Shown here: positions 16,794-25,551 of the stretch, piece by piece
Layout: each line of letters starts with the position of its first letter
Position numbering within the stretch: the first letter of the stretch is position 1
Origin: Pedobacter sp. Leaf194
GTDB taxonomy: Bacteria; Bacteroidota; Bacteroidia; Sphingobacteriales; Sphingobacteriaceae
Direction: 5' to 3'
Assembly: GCF_001423945.1 (NCBI RefSeq)
Contig: NZ_LMPU01000009.1
Location: 248,416 to 312,415 of the forward strand
DNA length: 64,000 bases
Notes under the pieces: generated by a model
Databases searched by the model: none
What the model saw: only the letters and a program-made list of their open reading frames with translations
What the model was told of the DNA's origin: nothing
Position numbers and translations under genes: made by a program

Positions 16794-17834
16794 ATGGACA
16801 TTAACGATTTAGTTAGAGAAAATATAAAAAATCTTAAACCCTACTCCACCGCCAGGGACGAATTTAAAGGGCATGCATCCGTATTTCTAGATGCAAACGA
16901 AAACAGTTATGGTTCTCCCCTACCTGCAAATTACAACCGCTATCCGGATCCGTTGCAATTGGATTTGAAAGATGCTATCAGCAAAATTAAAGGCGTCCCT
17001 ATCGAAAATACATTTTTAGGTAACGGCAGTGATGAGGCTATAGATTTGCTTTTCCGTGCATTTTGTAATCCAGGAAAAGACAATGTAATTGTACTACCGC
17101 CAACCTATGGAATGTACGAGGTTTCGGCTAATATAAACGATGTTGAAATTCGTAAAGTCAGCCTGCTTCCAAACTTCCAGTTAGATATGGAAACGATAGC
17201 AGAAACAATCGATGAAAACACCAAATTAATTTTCATTTGTTCGCCAAATAATCCGACAGGAAATTCGATAAATCGTGAAGATATCGAAACCATTTTAGCC
17301 AACTTTAAAGGCATCGTTGTGGTGGATGAAGCATACATAAATTACGCCCGTCAGAAGACGTTTATTCAGGAGTTAACGGAGTATGTAAACCTGGTTGTTT
17401 TACAAACTTTTTCGAAAGCCTGGGGACTCGCTGCCCTCCGTTTGGGAATGGCATTTTCATCACGAAAAGTTATCGATGTTTTAAACAAAATTAAACCGCC
17501 TTACAACATCAATCAGGCTACTCAGGATTTGGCTTTTGAAGCCTTAAAAAACATCGAACAAGTTAACGCATGGATTAAACAAGCTGTGGCCGAAAGGGAG
17601 CGACTTTCTGTCGATCTGCAAACGCTCGGTATTGTTACCAAAGTATATCCCTCAGATGCAAATTTTATATTGGCAGAAGTTACCGACGCAGCTAAAATTT
17701 ATGATACTTTAGTAAACGAAGGGATCATTGTTCGCGACCGCTCGAAAGTTATCTTATGCGAAGGCTGTTTGCGAATTACCGTTGGCACGAAAGAAGAAAA
17801 TGATAAACTATTAACCATTCTGAAAAACTTTTAG
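16794..17834 (+). CDS. hisC: histidinol-phosphate aminotransferase
   Basis: A 346-residue PLP-dependent class I/II aminotransferase that converts imidazole acetol phosphate to histidinol phosphate. [12 protein letters not shown] at the N-terminus is typical of HisC, and the PLP-binding lysine lies in [31 protein letters not shown] and [10 protein letters not shown] are the usual cofactor-contact blocks. It starts with ATG and ends 4 bp before hisB, so the two are tightly coupled. Confidence 0.96.
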   Translation: MDINDLVRENIKNLKPYSTARDEFKGHASVFLDANENSYGSPLPANYNRYPDPLQLDLKDAISKIKGVPIENTFLGNGSDEAIDLLFRAFCNPGKDNVIVLPPTYGMYEVSANINDVEIRKVSLLPNFQLDMETIAETIDENTKLIFICSPNNPTGNSINREDIETILANFKGIVVVDEAYINYARQKTFIQELTEYVNLVVLQTFSKAWGLAALRLGMAFSSRKVIDVLNKIKPPYNINQATQDLAFEALKNIEQVNAWIKQAVAERERLSVDLQTLGIVTKVYPSDANFILAEVTDAAKIYDTLVNEGIIVRDRSKVILCEGCLRITVGTKEENDKLLTILKNF

Positions 17835-17838
17835 AAAG

Positions 17839-18972
17839 ATGAAGAAAGTATTGTTTATAGATAGAGACGGAACGTTGAATATTGAGCCGGCCGATGAGCA
17901 GGTTGACAGTTTTGCGAAACTGAAATTTTATCCCCGCTCGCTGTATTATCTGTCAAAGATTGCAGCCGAAATGGATTACGAATTAGTTATGGTTACGAAT
18001 CAGGACGGATTGGGAACAGCTTCAAATCCTGAAGAAAATTTCTGGCCGATTCATAATTTTATGCTGGATACTTTCGCCGGCGAAGGCGTAAACTTTAGCG
18101 AGATTATTATTGACAGAACTTTCGCTAAAGATAATGCGCCAACGAGAAAACCGGGCACCGCATTGTTGACGAAATACCTTAGCGGTGACTATGATTTGCA
18201 AAATTCTTACGTTATTGGCGACAGGCTGAACGACGTTGTGCTGGCAAAGAATTTAGGTGCAAAAGCCATTTTTCTCCGTCAGAATGATGCTCTTGGTTCT
18301 ACTGAGGCATTAGATAAACACGAAACCCTACTTGATGTTATTATTCTGGAAACGCAGAAATGGGAAGACATTTATAACTTACTGAAGGCAGGAAGCAGAA
18401 AAATCAGCCATGTCCGTAAAACGAATGAAACCGATATCACCATCAATTTAGACCTCGATGGAACCGGAAAAACAAAAATTGAAACCGGTTTAAATTTCTT
18501 CGACCACATGCTGGACCAGATTGCCAGGCACGGAAGCGTAGATTTGGAAATAATTGCCAAAGGCGATTTACACATTGACGAACACCACACCATTGAAGAC
18601 ACCGGAATTGCCCTTGGCGAGGCTTTTGCTAAAGGTTTGGGCAATAAACTGGGCATTGAGCGTTATGGCTTTTGCTTACCGATGGATGATTGTTTGGCTC
18701 AGGTTGCAATAGACTTTGGTGGACGCAACTGGATTGTTTGGAACGCGGAATTTAAACGTGAAAAAGTTGGCGATATGCCTACCGAAATGTTTTATCATTT
18801 CTTTAAATCATTCAGCGATGCCGCGAAATGTAACCTGAACGTTAAAGCCGAAGGTGATAACGAACATCATAAAATTGAAGCGATATTTAAAGCCTTTGCA
18901 AAGGCGATAAAAATGGCAATTAAACGCGATGCTGAAAAAATGGTATTGCCGAGCACCAAGGGCTTGTTGTAA
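17839..18972 (+). CDS. hisB: bifunctional histidinol-phosphatase / imidazoleglycerol-phosphate dehydratase
   Basis: The 377-residue protein is a fusion of two enzymes. Residues ~1-165 form a HAD phosphatase with the nucleophile motif FIDRDGTLN and the late [15 protein letters not shown] block; this half dephosphorylates histidinol phosphate. Residues ~190-377 are the dehydratase, with [34 protein letters not shown] and the second metal-binding histidine motif [16 protein letters not shown]. The same fusion occurs in enterobacteria. It follows hisC by 4 bp. The 102-bp gap before hisH holds no recognisable signal. Confidence 0.95.
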   Translation: MKKVLFIDRDGTLNIEPADEQVDSFAKLKFYPRSLYYLSKIAAEMDYELVMVTNQDGLGTASNPEENFWPIHNFMLDTFAGEGVNFSEIIIDRTFAKDNAPTRKPGTALLTKYLSGDYDLQNSYVIGDRLNDVVLAKNLGAKAIFLRQNDALGSTEALDKHETLLDVIILETQKWEDIYNLLKAGSRKISHVRKTNETDITINLDLDGTGKTKIETGLNFFDHMLDQIARHGSVDLEIIAKGDLHIDEHHTIEDTGIALGEAFAKGLGNKLGIERYGFCLPMDDCLAQVAIDFGGRNWIVWNAEFKREKVGDMPTEMFYHFFKSFSDAAKCNLNVKAEGDNEHHKIEAIFKAFAKAIKMAIKRDAEKMVLPSTKGLL

Positions 18973-19074
18973 GTGAATAACTGTCAAATAATAAACGTAA
19001 AAAAGAAGAAACATACGAACAATGTTGAAGATTGATAGTCTTTAATTTTTGTTCTTACCTTCAATTAAAAAAAT

Positions 19075-19665
19075 ATGATTGGAATAGTAAATTACGGTGC
19101 CGGCAATATCTTCTCGTTAACTGCAGCTTTGGAGCGTTTGGCACTTAATTATGGCATGGTTAATACCGAAGCTGACCTGGCCACGTATAGCCACATCATT
19201 ATTCCGGGTGTAGGCCACGCAGGTGCAGCAATGGAAAAATTAAAGCATACAGGATTGATTCCAGCCATAAAAGCATTAAACAAACCAGTTTTGGGTATCT
19301 GCGTAGGTATGCAATTAATTACCGAACATTCGGAAGAAGGCGATGCACCGCTACTGGACATTGTACCTTTAAAAACAAGGAAATTTGATAAGTTGCTGAA
19401 CATCAAGATTCCACATATGGGTTGGAATGCCGTTAACCACAAAAACAATTCATTATTTGAAGGTGTTGAAGAGAATGCACAATTTTATTTTGTTCATTCG
19501 TACTTTATTGAATATAACCCTACTTTTGACATCGCCTCTGCCAATTACGGACTAAAATTTTCGGCAGCAGTACAAAAGGACAATTTTTATGGCGTTCAGT
19601 TCCATCCCGAAAAATCGGGCAAAGCTGGCGAGCAGATATTAAAAAATTTTTCAAACCTTAGTTGA
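19075..19665 (+). CDS. hisH: imidazole glycerol phosphate synthase, glutaminase subunit
   Basis: A 196-residue class I glutamine amidotransferase. The nucleophile Cys lies in LGICVGMQLI and the catalytic His and Glu in GVQFHPEKSG. GVGHAGAAMEKL and the N-terminal IVNYGAGNIFSL match HisH. It releases ammonia from glutamine and channels it to HisF, which lies two genes downstream. It starts with ATG and is followed 43 bp later by hisA. Confidence 0.96.
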   Translation: MIGIVNYGAGNIFSLTAALERLALNYGMVNTEADLATYSHIIIPGVGHAGAAMEKLKHTGLIPAIKALNKPVLGICVGMQLITEHSEEGDAPLLDIVPLKTRKFDKLLNIKIPHMGWNAVNHKNNSLFEGVEENAQFYFVHSYFIEYNPTFDIASANYGLKFSAAVQKDNFYGVQFHPEKSGKAGEQILKNFSNLS

Positions 19666-19708
19666 GCTTCTGAAATTAAGTAACAACTTTTAACTTATAA
19701 CTCAAGAA

Positions 19709-20458
19709 ATGTACATAATTCCTGCTATTGATATTTTGGATGGAAAAGTAGTTCGCCTGCGTGAAGGCGATTACAACCAGAAAACTGAATATGATGTATC
19801 TATCGCTGAAATGATAGAAAAATACCGTTCTAATGGAACAGATTTTATCCATATTATCGATTTAAATGGCGCTAAGGGTGATTTTAGCAACCAGAAATCA
19901 CTGTTTGAAATCATTAAAAAAACGGAAATGAAAGTTCAGTACGGCGGGGGAATCCGTACGATTGAACAGGTAACAAATTTGCTCGATGCAGGAATTCATC
20001 GCGTAATTGTGGGCACACAAGCCATTACCAACCCAGATTTTTTACAACAATTAAGCGAGGCTTTTGCAAAGAAAGACAACTACGCTAACCGAATTGTTAT
20101 CGCCATCGATGTTTTGGATGAGGTGATAAAATATTCGGGTTGGATGGAAAGTTCGCCTATAAAGCTAATGGATTATGTTGATAAATGTTTGGCACTTGGT
20201 TTCTTCCGTTTCTTATGTACAGATATTAGCAAAGACGGCAAATTAGGCGGTGCCGCTATTGATTTATACAAAAAATTACTTGAGCATTCTCCAATGATTA
20301 AGTTAATCGCATCGGGTGGTGTAAGTTCGATGGAAGATATTCACGAATTGGCTAAATACCCTATCAGAAGCGTTGTAGTTGGTAAGGCTATTTACGAAGA
20401 TCGAATTACCATCGAAGAAATTAAGGAGTGGAATCTGAAAGCGCTGACTTCGATATAA
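19709..20458 (+). CDS. hisA: ProFAR isomerase (phosphoribosylformimino-5-aminoimidazole carboxamide ribotide isomerase)
   Basis: A 249-residue beta/alpha barrel that isomerises ProFAR to PRFAR. The N-terminus IPAIDILDGKVVRLREGDY carries the catalytic Asp, VQYGGGIRTIEQV and IASGGVSSMEDI are the two phosphate-binding loops, and DISKDGKLGG holds the second catalytic Asp. It differs from the related HisF downstream in the N-terminal block. The gap to hisF contains a degenerate palindromic repeat (20479-20542). Confidence 0.96.
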   Translation: MYIIPAIDILDGKVVRLREGDYNQKTEYDVSIAEMIEKYRSNGTDFIHIIDLNGAKGDFSNQKSLFEIIKKTEMKVQYGGGIRTIEQVTNLLDAGIHRVIVGTQAITNPDFLQQLSEAFAKKDNYANRIVIAIDVLDEVIKYSGWMESSPIKLMDYVDKCLALGFFRFLCTDISKDGKLGGAAIDLYKKLLEHSPMIKLIASGGVSSMEDIHELAKYPIRSVVVGKAIYEDRITIEEIKEWNLKALTSI

Positions 20459-20478
20459 AGCGAAAACATTAGTCAAAT

Positions 20479-20542
20479 CGTCATTGCGAGGCACAAAGTA
20501 ACTTATTTCGATAGAAAAATTGCTTTATGTATCACGGTGAAA
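20479..20542. repeat. degenerate palindromic REP-like element in the hisA-hisF gap
   Basis: The left arm CGTCATTGCGAGGCAC starts at 20479. The right part (20520-20542) resembles its inverse, with TTGCTTTATG followed by a diverged remainder. It shares its left arm almost exactly with the element at 21315-21400 in the next gap. This CGTCATTGCGAGG core is widespread in bacterial intergenic palindromes. It ends about 10 bp before hisF, so it may lie in the transcribed operon leader of that gene. Confidence 0.6.
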
Positions 20543-20552
20543 AGCCAAACAA

Positions 20553-21308
20553 ATGCTTAGTAAAAGAATAATTCCCTGTTTAGACGTTAAAGACGGTCGC
20601 ACAGTAAAAGGTGTAAATTTTGTTGATTTGCGGGATGCCGGCGACCCGGTGGAATTGGCTGCGCAATACGCAGAGCAAGGTGCCGATGAACTGGTTTTCC
20701 TTGACATTACCGCCACACACGAACGCCGAAAAACGATGATAGAAATGGTTAAATCGGTTGCCAGACAGCTAAATATTCCATTTACAATTGGAGGTGGTAT
20801 TACAGAAATTGCCGACGCTGAAGCGCTTTTAAATGCAGGAGCAGATAAAATCAGCATCAATTCTGCAGCAGTAAGAAACCCGCAATTGATTGAAGAACTG
20901 GCGAAGGCTTTTGGAGTTCAATTTGTGGTTTTGGCAGTAGATACCAAACATATCGATGGCAAAAATATGGTGCACTTAAATGGCGGCAGGTTAATTACAG
21001 AGTTGGAAACCGAAGTCTGGATTAAACAAGCTGAAAATTTAGGGGCCGGAGAAATTTTGCTAACTTCTATGGACCATGATGGCACAAAGGCCGGTTTTGA
21101 TTGTGGTTTACTCGGCAGCGTTAATCAAATGATAAATATACCGATAATTGCATCGGGCGGTGCAGGCAGTATGGATCATTTTACGGAGGTTTTCCAAAAA
21201 GCAAACGTCGACGCAGCGCTTGCAGCATCGGTATTTCATTATGGCGAAATCTTAATACCCGATTTAAAACGAGAATTAAAAAGGAATAAAATTCCTGTGA
21301 GAATATAA
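20553..21308 (+). CDS. hisF: imidazole glycerol phosphate synthase, cyclase subunit
   Basis: A 251-residue beta/alpha barrel that combines PRFAR with ammonia from HisH to make imidazole glycerol phosphate and AICAR. The N-terminal [19 protein letters not shown] carries the catalytic Asp11-type residue, [12 protein letters not shown] and [12 protein letters not shown] bind phosphate, and [15 protein letters not shown] holds the second catalytic Asp. The ATG at 20553 gives the standard N-terminus. Palindromic repeats flank the gene on both sides. Confidence 0.96.
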   Translation: MLSKRIIPCLDVKDGRTVKGVNFVDLRDAGDPVELAAQYAEQGADELVFLDITATHERRKTMIEMVKSVARQLNIPFTIGGGITEIADAEALLNAGADKISINSAAVRNPQLIEELAKAFGVQFVVLAVDTKHIDGKNMVHLNGGRLITELETEVWIKQAENLGAGEILLTSMDHDGTKAGFDCGLLGSVNQMINIPIIASGGAGSMDHFTEVFQKANVDAALAASVFHYGEILIPDLKRELKRNKIPVRI

Positions 21309-21314
21309 TAAACT

Positions 21315-21400
21315 CGTCATTGCGAGGCACGAAGCAATATTACTAGTTGAGTAGGCACTAAACCTACCGCTTTAAGATTGATTCATTGCTCGCAAGGACG
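21315..21400. repeat. palindromic REP-like element in the hisF-hisI gap
   Basis: The left arm at 21315-21338 begins CGTCATTGCGAGGCACGAAG. The right arm at 21376-21400 matches its reverse complement at about 20 of 25 positions. The 37 bp between the arms look unrelated. Transcribed, it would form a long imperfect hairpin. It is the better-preserved of the two copies in this operon. Confidence 0.7.
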
Positions 21401-21415
21401 GAACTAGAAAATACA

Positions 21416-22003
21416 ATGAATATAGATTTTAGTAAGAGTGATGGTTTGGTCCCGGTAGTGATACAAGATGAGCAAACTTTAGAGGTTTTAATGCTTGGTT
21501 ACATGAATGCAGAGGCTCTGGAGAAAACGCAATCCGAAGGTAAGGTTACGTTCTTTTCCCGCTCTAAAAATCGCCTTTGGACGAAAGGTGAGACGAGCAA
21601 TAACTTTCTCTACGTAAAAGAAATTTTTGTTGATTGCGATAATGATACCATTTTAATTAAGGCGCATGCGGTTGGTCCTACCTGCCATACGGGCAGTCGT
21701 AGTTGTTTCAAAACTGATTTTAATCAGAATTTCATTTTCGAACTGGAGAACATCATTGCAGACAGATATGAGAATCCTGTTGAGGGTTCCTACATCAATA
21801 AAATGCGAGGCAAAGGGTTAAATAAAATTGCCCAAAAAGTTGGCGAAGAAGGTGTAGAAACAGTTATTGCAGCATTAGCAGAATCAGAGGAAGAACTAAT
21901 AGGCGAAGCCTCGGATTTAATATTTCACTTATTATTTTTGTTAAAAGAAAAAGGATTATCGATTCAGGATATTGCAAAAAACTTAGAGAAAAGACATAAG
22001 TAA
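21416..22003 (+). CDS. hisI: bifunctional phosphoribosyl-AMP cyclohydrolase / phosphoribosyl-ATP pyrophosphohydrolase
   Basis: HisIE catalyses steps two and three of the pathway. Residues ~1-105 are the cyclohydrolase, with MLGYMNAEALEKTQ, ATP-site WTKGETSNN and the zinc-binding DCDNDTILIKAHAVGPTCHTG. Residues ~110-195 are the pyrophosphohydrolase helix bundle with KVGEEGVETVIAAL. I place the start at the ATG at 21416 (MNIDFSKSDGLVPVV); an upstream TTG-type start at 21386 lies in the flank of the repeat element and would add ten unconserved residues. It is the last his gene. Confidence 0.94.
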   Translation: MNIDFSKSDGLVPVVIQDEQTLEVLMLGYMNAEALEKTQSEGKVTFFSRSKNRLWTKGETSNNFLYVKEIFVDCDNDTILIKAHAVGPTCHTGSRSCFKTDFNQNFIFELENIIADRYENPVEGSYINKMRGKGLNKIAQKVGEEGVETVIAALAESEEELIGEASDLIFHLLFLLKEKGLSIQDIAKNLEKRHK

Positions 22004-22012
22004 GATAGACTA

Positions 22013-22534
22013 TTGAACACCGAAATAACCTTTGACCACTTGAATATCTATGTTAGGACTAAGATTCCGACGAATAGATATTTAAAAGTATTTTTAGTAA
22101 TTGTTAATCTAAGTGCAGCAATTGGTTTATTTTATTTCGTCTTCTTTCTGCAAAAAGATAAGCCAAATCCATTACCATTGTTATTACCCATAGCTTACGG
22201 ATGTACAATTGGCAAATATTTTCTTTGGAACACCTTTGGAGAAGAATTTTATATTATTAGCACAACTCATATAACTTACCAGCATCATTATGGTATTTGG
22301 AAAACCACACAAAAAACTTTAAAGTATGACTTCATCTCAACGGATAGTACCAATCAAAATGAATTGACCTTGATTTTCATCAATTATAACAATGAAAAGT
22401 TGCAAGAAGAGATCTTTAGAACATCATTACCAATCTCGGCTGTTGATTCAGAAAGAATCTTCAATCGTTTAAACCAAATCAAAATCGATGAATTTGGTGA
22501 TGAAGTAAATTTTCCGAAAATATTTGCAAATTGA
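22013..22534 (+). CDS. hypothetical membrane protein
   Basis: The 173-residue product has two hydrophobic segments, near residues 24-44 and 52-70, followed by a polar C-terminal domain with a FYIISTTHITYQHHYGIWK segment that looks like a short beta-rich (PH-like) fold. I do not recognise a family. It begins with a TTG only 10 bp after hisI, so it is probably transcribed with the his operon by read-through, without any evident metabolic link. It ends just before the WD40 gene. Confidence 0.6.
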   Translation: MNTEITFDHLNIYVRTKIPTNRYLKVFLVIVNLSAAIGLFYFVFFLQKDKPNPLPLLLPIAYGCTIGKYFLWNTFGEEFYIISTTHITYQHHYGIWKTTQKTLKYDFISTDSTNQNELTLIFINYNNEKLQEEIFRTSLPISAVDSERIFNRLNQIKIDEFGDEVNFPKIFAN

Positions 22535-22539
22535 CATTC

Positions 22540-23439
22540 ATGCTTAAACACTTAAAAACCCTTTCCGGCCATCAGAACCCTGTGTACGCTTTAGCAAACT
22601 CATCTAATGATGAAACTTTTTTTAGCGCCGGAAACGATAAAGGTGTTGTAGAGTGGTCATTGGGGACTATGGCTTTTGTGAAAGTCAAAATGCCTGTTCA
22701 AAGCTCTGTTTACTACCTGCATTATTATAACAATCAATTATTTGTTGGCGAACGTAGCGGTGCTTTTAGTGTCTATGATTTTCACGAAAGCAAAATAATT
22801 GCAAGAATTAACGCTCATATAAAGCCGATTTTCAACATTCAAACAGTTAAAAGTAAAAATGAACTTTTAACCACCGGTGAAGATGGCACCGTTGCAGTTT
22901 GGTCGTTAAATGATTTTGCTGAAATTTACCGATTTCAAGTCGCCGCTGATACAGTGCGGACGATTGCAATCGCTCCTGATGAAACCGAAATCGCCTTCGG
23001 CTGCAAAGATCATCTGATAAAAATTTACAACCTAAGCGATTACAGCAGAAAAAAAAATCTGGAAAGCCATTCGCTACCAGTTACTTCGGTAGCCTATCAC
23101 CCAACAGGCAAATATTTAATTTCTGGAAGCAGGGATGCGCAACTCAAAATCTGGAGTTTGCCCGCATATGAATTGGTTCAAAATATTCCGGCGCATCTGT
23201 TCACCGTTTATGATATCGCTTTTCACCCCACGCTCCCCTACTTTGCTACGAGCAGTCAGGATAAGAGCATTAAACTTTGGGATGCAGAAAACTTTAAACT
23301 TTACAAAATTTTAAGTTTGGAAAAGGCAGGAATTGGCCACACACACTCCATAAACAAATTAATGTGGAGCAATAATGGCAAATATTTGATAACTACGGGC
23401 GATGACCGGCAAGTAATGGTTTGGGAGATGGAGCTATAA
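22540..23439 (+). CDS. WD40-repeat protein
   Basis: The product consists almost entirely of WD40 repeats, about seven, enough for one beta-propeller. Clear repeat endings include EDGTVAVWSL, SRDAQLKIWSL, SQDKSIKLWDA and DDRQVMVWEM. Such propellers are scaffolds for protein contacts, and no enzymatic motif is present. There is no signal peptide. I use the ATG at 22540; a TTG at 22531 would overlap the preceding stop. It is convergent with the following Cys-rich protein gene, with only 2 bp between the stops. Confidence 0.88.
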   Translation: MLKHLKTLSGHQNPVYALANSSNDETFFSAGNDKGVVEWSLGTMAFVKVKMPVQSSVYYLHYYNNQLFVGERSGAFSVYDFHESKIIARINAHIKPIFNIQTVKSKNELLTTGEDGTVAVWSLNDFAEIYRFQVAADTVRTIAIAPDETEIAFGCKDHLIKIYNLSDYSRKKNLESHSLPVTSVAYHPTGKYLISGSRDAQLKIWSLPAYELVQNIPAHLFTVYDIAFHPTLPYFATSSQDKSIKLWDAENFKLYKILSLEKAGIGHTHSINKLMWSNNGKYLITTGDDRQVMVWEMEL

Positions 23440-23441
23440 AT

Positions 23442-24164
23442 TTAGCCATTCAAAAACTTAGAGATTTTTTCAAACATGGTTGGTTGCTTTATAATACCGA
23501 GCCCTCCCAGGATGTAGTTACCCGCCTTTAAACGAATCACAATTTTATCCTTCTTAAACAGGTTTATTTTTACATACTGACTTTGATAGCCAATATAGCT
23601 TAAATCCAGCACAACACTCTTTTTAAACTTATTGCGGTCTAAAACAATTTCGAATTTACCTTCATTATCTGTAACAACTCCAGTCGGCAAACCGTTTACC
23701 TTTATACTTGCACCGATAATTGGCGTATTCTCACCTTTATCGATTACAGTTCCTTTTATTGTTACCAAAGCGGTCTCGGCCCTTTCGTGAACCAAACTTT
23801 TAACAGATTTATTACTGTAATCGCCCTGCGAGACAGGATAGGATTTCACTTTGATTGCCTGGGTTGGTTTAGGAAAACTTAATAATGCAATTAAAGATGC
23901 CGCAACCAGGCCTGGTTTAAATCCTGCCATCGAAAAATTTGATTTGGAATCTATAACACGGTTAAGTTGCGCTGGCCGAAATCTACCACAGCTTTTACCT
24001 TGATCTTTGGCAAGCCAGTTTTTTAATTCGAAATCCGAAAACTGTGTAAAATCAACAACCGACTTTTGACAAGAAGTACAAAACCTGCCATCTTTATGTT
24101 CTTGCATACCTGCCCATTGTTGTGTACAAGGAGCATCAATTGTTATTTTAAAAGAAGTTGCCAT
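23442..24164 (-). CDS. Cys-rich N-terminal domain + membrane segment + carboxypeptidase-regulatory-like domain
   Basis: Three parts are visible in this 240-residue protein. Residues 1-68 hold four cysteines at 13, 29, 32 and 59 in the pattern C-x3-W-x2-M ... RFC-x2-C-x-K-xV-x-DFT ... CGR, which looks like a small metal-binding domain. A hydrophobic segment lies near residues 84-98. Residues ~130-215 resemble a CarboxypepD_reg/CNA-B-like beta-sandwich with VTIKGTVIDKGENTPIIGAS and VVTDNEGKFEI. The same order and cysteine spacing occur in the protein at 39533-40210. The function of the family is unknown to me. Confidence 0.75.
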   Translation of the reverse strand: MATSFKITIDAPCTQQWAGMQEHKDGRFCTSCQKSVVDFTQFSDFELKNWLAKDQGKSCGRFRPAQLNRVIDSKSNFSMAGFKPGLVAASLIALLSFPKPTQAIKVKSYPVSQGDYSNKSVKSLVHERAETALVTIKGTVIDKGENTPIIGASIKVNGLPTGVVTDNEGKFEIVLDRNKFKKSVVLDLSYIGYQSQYVKINLFKKDKIVIRLKAGNYILGGLGIIKQPTMFEKISKFLNG

Positions 24165-24199
24165 AGAAGTTATTTTATAACATGATGCAACTTCGGTGT

Positions 24200-25009
24200 T
24201 TATTCCACAAAACGTTTGATAATTCTGAGTTTGTGGGTATATCGGCCTAGCTCCTTGTTAAAAATTCCCTGATCATCAATTGGGTCTATTCTTACTTTTC
24301 CCGAAGAATGGATAATTTCATTGCTGTTTAGCATAATGCCTACATGCGTAATCTTTCCTTCTGCATTGTCGAAAAAAGCGACGTCGCCAGCCTTACATTC
24401 TGCTAAGAAGCCCACTAATTCTCCTTGCTCTGCCTGTTGAGATGCATCCCGCCTCAACTTGATGTTCATTAATTTAAAAACGGTTTGTGTAAAGCCAGAG
24501 CAGTCTATGCCGAAAACATTTCTGCCACCCCAAAGGTATGGTACGTTCTGAAAAAACTTCGCCGTTGCGATAACATCGTTTTCGAAATTTGCCTTTTCGC
24601 TGTTGTAAGGTTCAAAAGCAACTTCAAATTTTTCGTCGCCTGCAAAGCAAAAGCCATCTTTATAAAAAGGCAGGTTGCTTCCGGCACTTAAATGATGTAA
24701 GCTCCCATCAGCCGCCTTCAAGACATTATCAAAATTCAAAGGAACAAGTAATTTACAATCATGCATTTTAGCGAAATCATTTTCACTGATGGCGGCCAGT
24801 TGTTTGAAATCGACCCAGCCCTGGTAGCCGTCGAACCCGTTTTGAACAAGCCACCAGCGCTCTTCCTTCTGAAGAATCTCGACATGTTCGCCAAACAATA
24901 ATTGAGAAACGATTTCTGATTTGTCAGAACCTTCAGCCCTCAAAGGCGCAACAGCCACCCGGCAAATACCATATTTACTATCCATTTTCTGCAATACTAA
25001 TTCTGCCAT
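24200..25009 (-). CDS. NlpC/P60 peptidase with N-terminal SH3-like domain
   Basis: Residues ~10-75 form a bacterial SH3-like domain (LLFGEHVEILQKEERWWLVQ, GYQGWV), and residues ~140-265 the NlpC/P60 cysteine peptidase. The nucleophile Cys lies in FGIDCSGFTQTVF and the catalytic His in KITHVGIMLNSNEIIHSSG. The family cleaves the gamma-D-Glu to diamino-acid bond of murein peptides. No signal peptide is visible, so it may act on imported muropeptides in the cytoplasm, as in the YkfC-type dipeptidyl-peptidases. Its stop lies 36 bp upstream (in gene order) of no partner; it is transcribed divergently from the universal stress protein gene. Confidence 0.85.
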   Translation of the reverse strand: MAELVLQKMDSKYGICRVAVAPLRAEGSDKSEIVSQLLFGEHVEILQKEERWWLVQNGFDGYQGWVDFKQLAAISENDFAKMHDCKLLVPLNFDNVLKAADGSLHHLSAGSNLPFYKDGFCFAGDEKFEVAFEPYNSEKANFENDVIATAKFFQNVPYLWGGRNVFGIDCSGFTQTVFKLMNIKLRRDASQQAEQGELVGFLAECKAGDVAFFDNAEGKITHVGIMLNSNEIIHSSGKVRIDPIDDQGIFNKELGRYTHKLRIIKRFVE

Positions 25010-25090
25010 AAAACTAATAAATTACATTGGCCAACTAACATTTTGCCGCTAAATTTGTTAATTTTATGATAACCTTTAAACTTGCTCACC

Positions 25091-25543
25091 ATGAATTTCA
25101 AGAAAATATTAATAGCCGTTGATAACAGTACATGTTCAGAGAAGGCAGCAAAGGCAGGATACGATATCGCTGAAAAATTTGACGCCGAAGTTGCACTGGT
25201 AAACATTATCGAGCCGATTCCGGCAAATGTAAACCCCGATTTAACATTGGCTCCGGTTTTTTTAGAAACCTACGACAATAGTGAAGAAAATAGCCACATT
25301 CTTTTAAAAGAGATGGAAACGAAATTTTCAAACGGGGTTAAAACTTCATATTTAAGTGTTGTTGACACCGCAGCGCATGGCATTATTCAACAATCAGACG
25401 AATGGGGCTCTGACCTGATCGTTATCGGAACCTATGGCCGATCTGGCTTGTACCATTTTTTAATGGGAAGTGTTGCTGAACATGTTGCCAGAAAATCTGC
25501 ATGCCCGGTTTTAATCATTCCCAACAAAAGCGAAATTGATTAA
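25091..25543 (+). CDS. universal stress protein (ATP-binding type)
   Basis: A 150-residue UspA-fold protein. It starts MNFKKILIAVDNS and carries the ATP-binding motif G-x2-G-x9-G-S as GTYGRSGLYHFLMGS, followed by VAEHVARKSACPVLIIP. Such proteins respond to stress and bind ATP; the exact role is unclear. I use the ATG at 25091 rather than a TTG at 25082, since the first strand begins directly after it. The next gene follows after 8 bp. Confidence 0.93.
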   Translation: MNFKKILIAVDNSTCSEKAAKAGYDIAEKFDAEVALVNIIEPIPANVNPDLTLAPVFLETYDNSEENSHILLKEMETKFSNGVKTSYLSVVDTAAHGIIQQSDEWGSDLIVIGTYGRSGLYHFLMGSVAEHVARKSACPVLIIPNKSEID

Positions 25544-25551
25544 TCTTCCGG

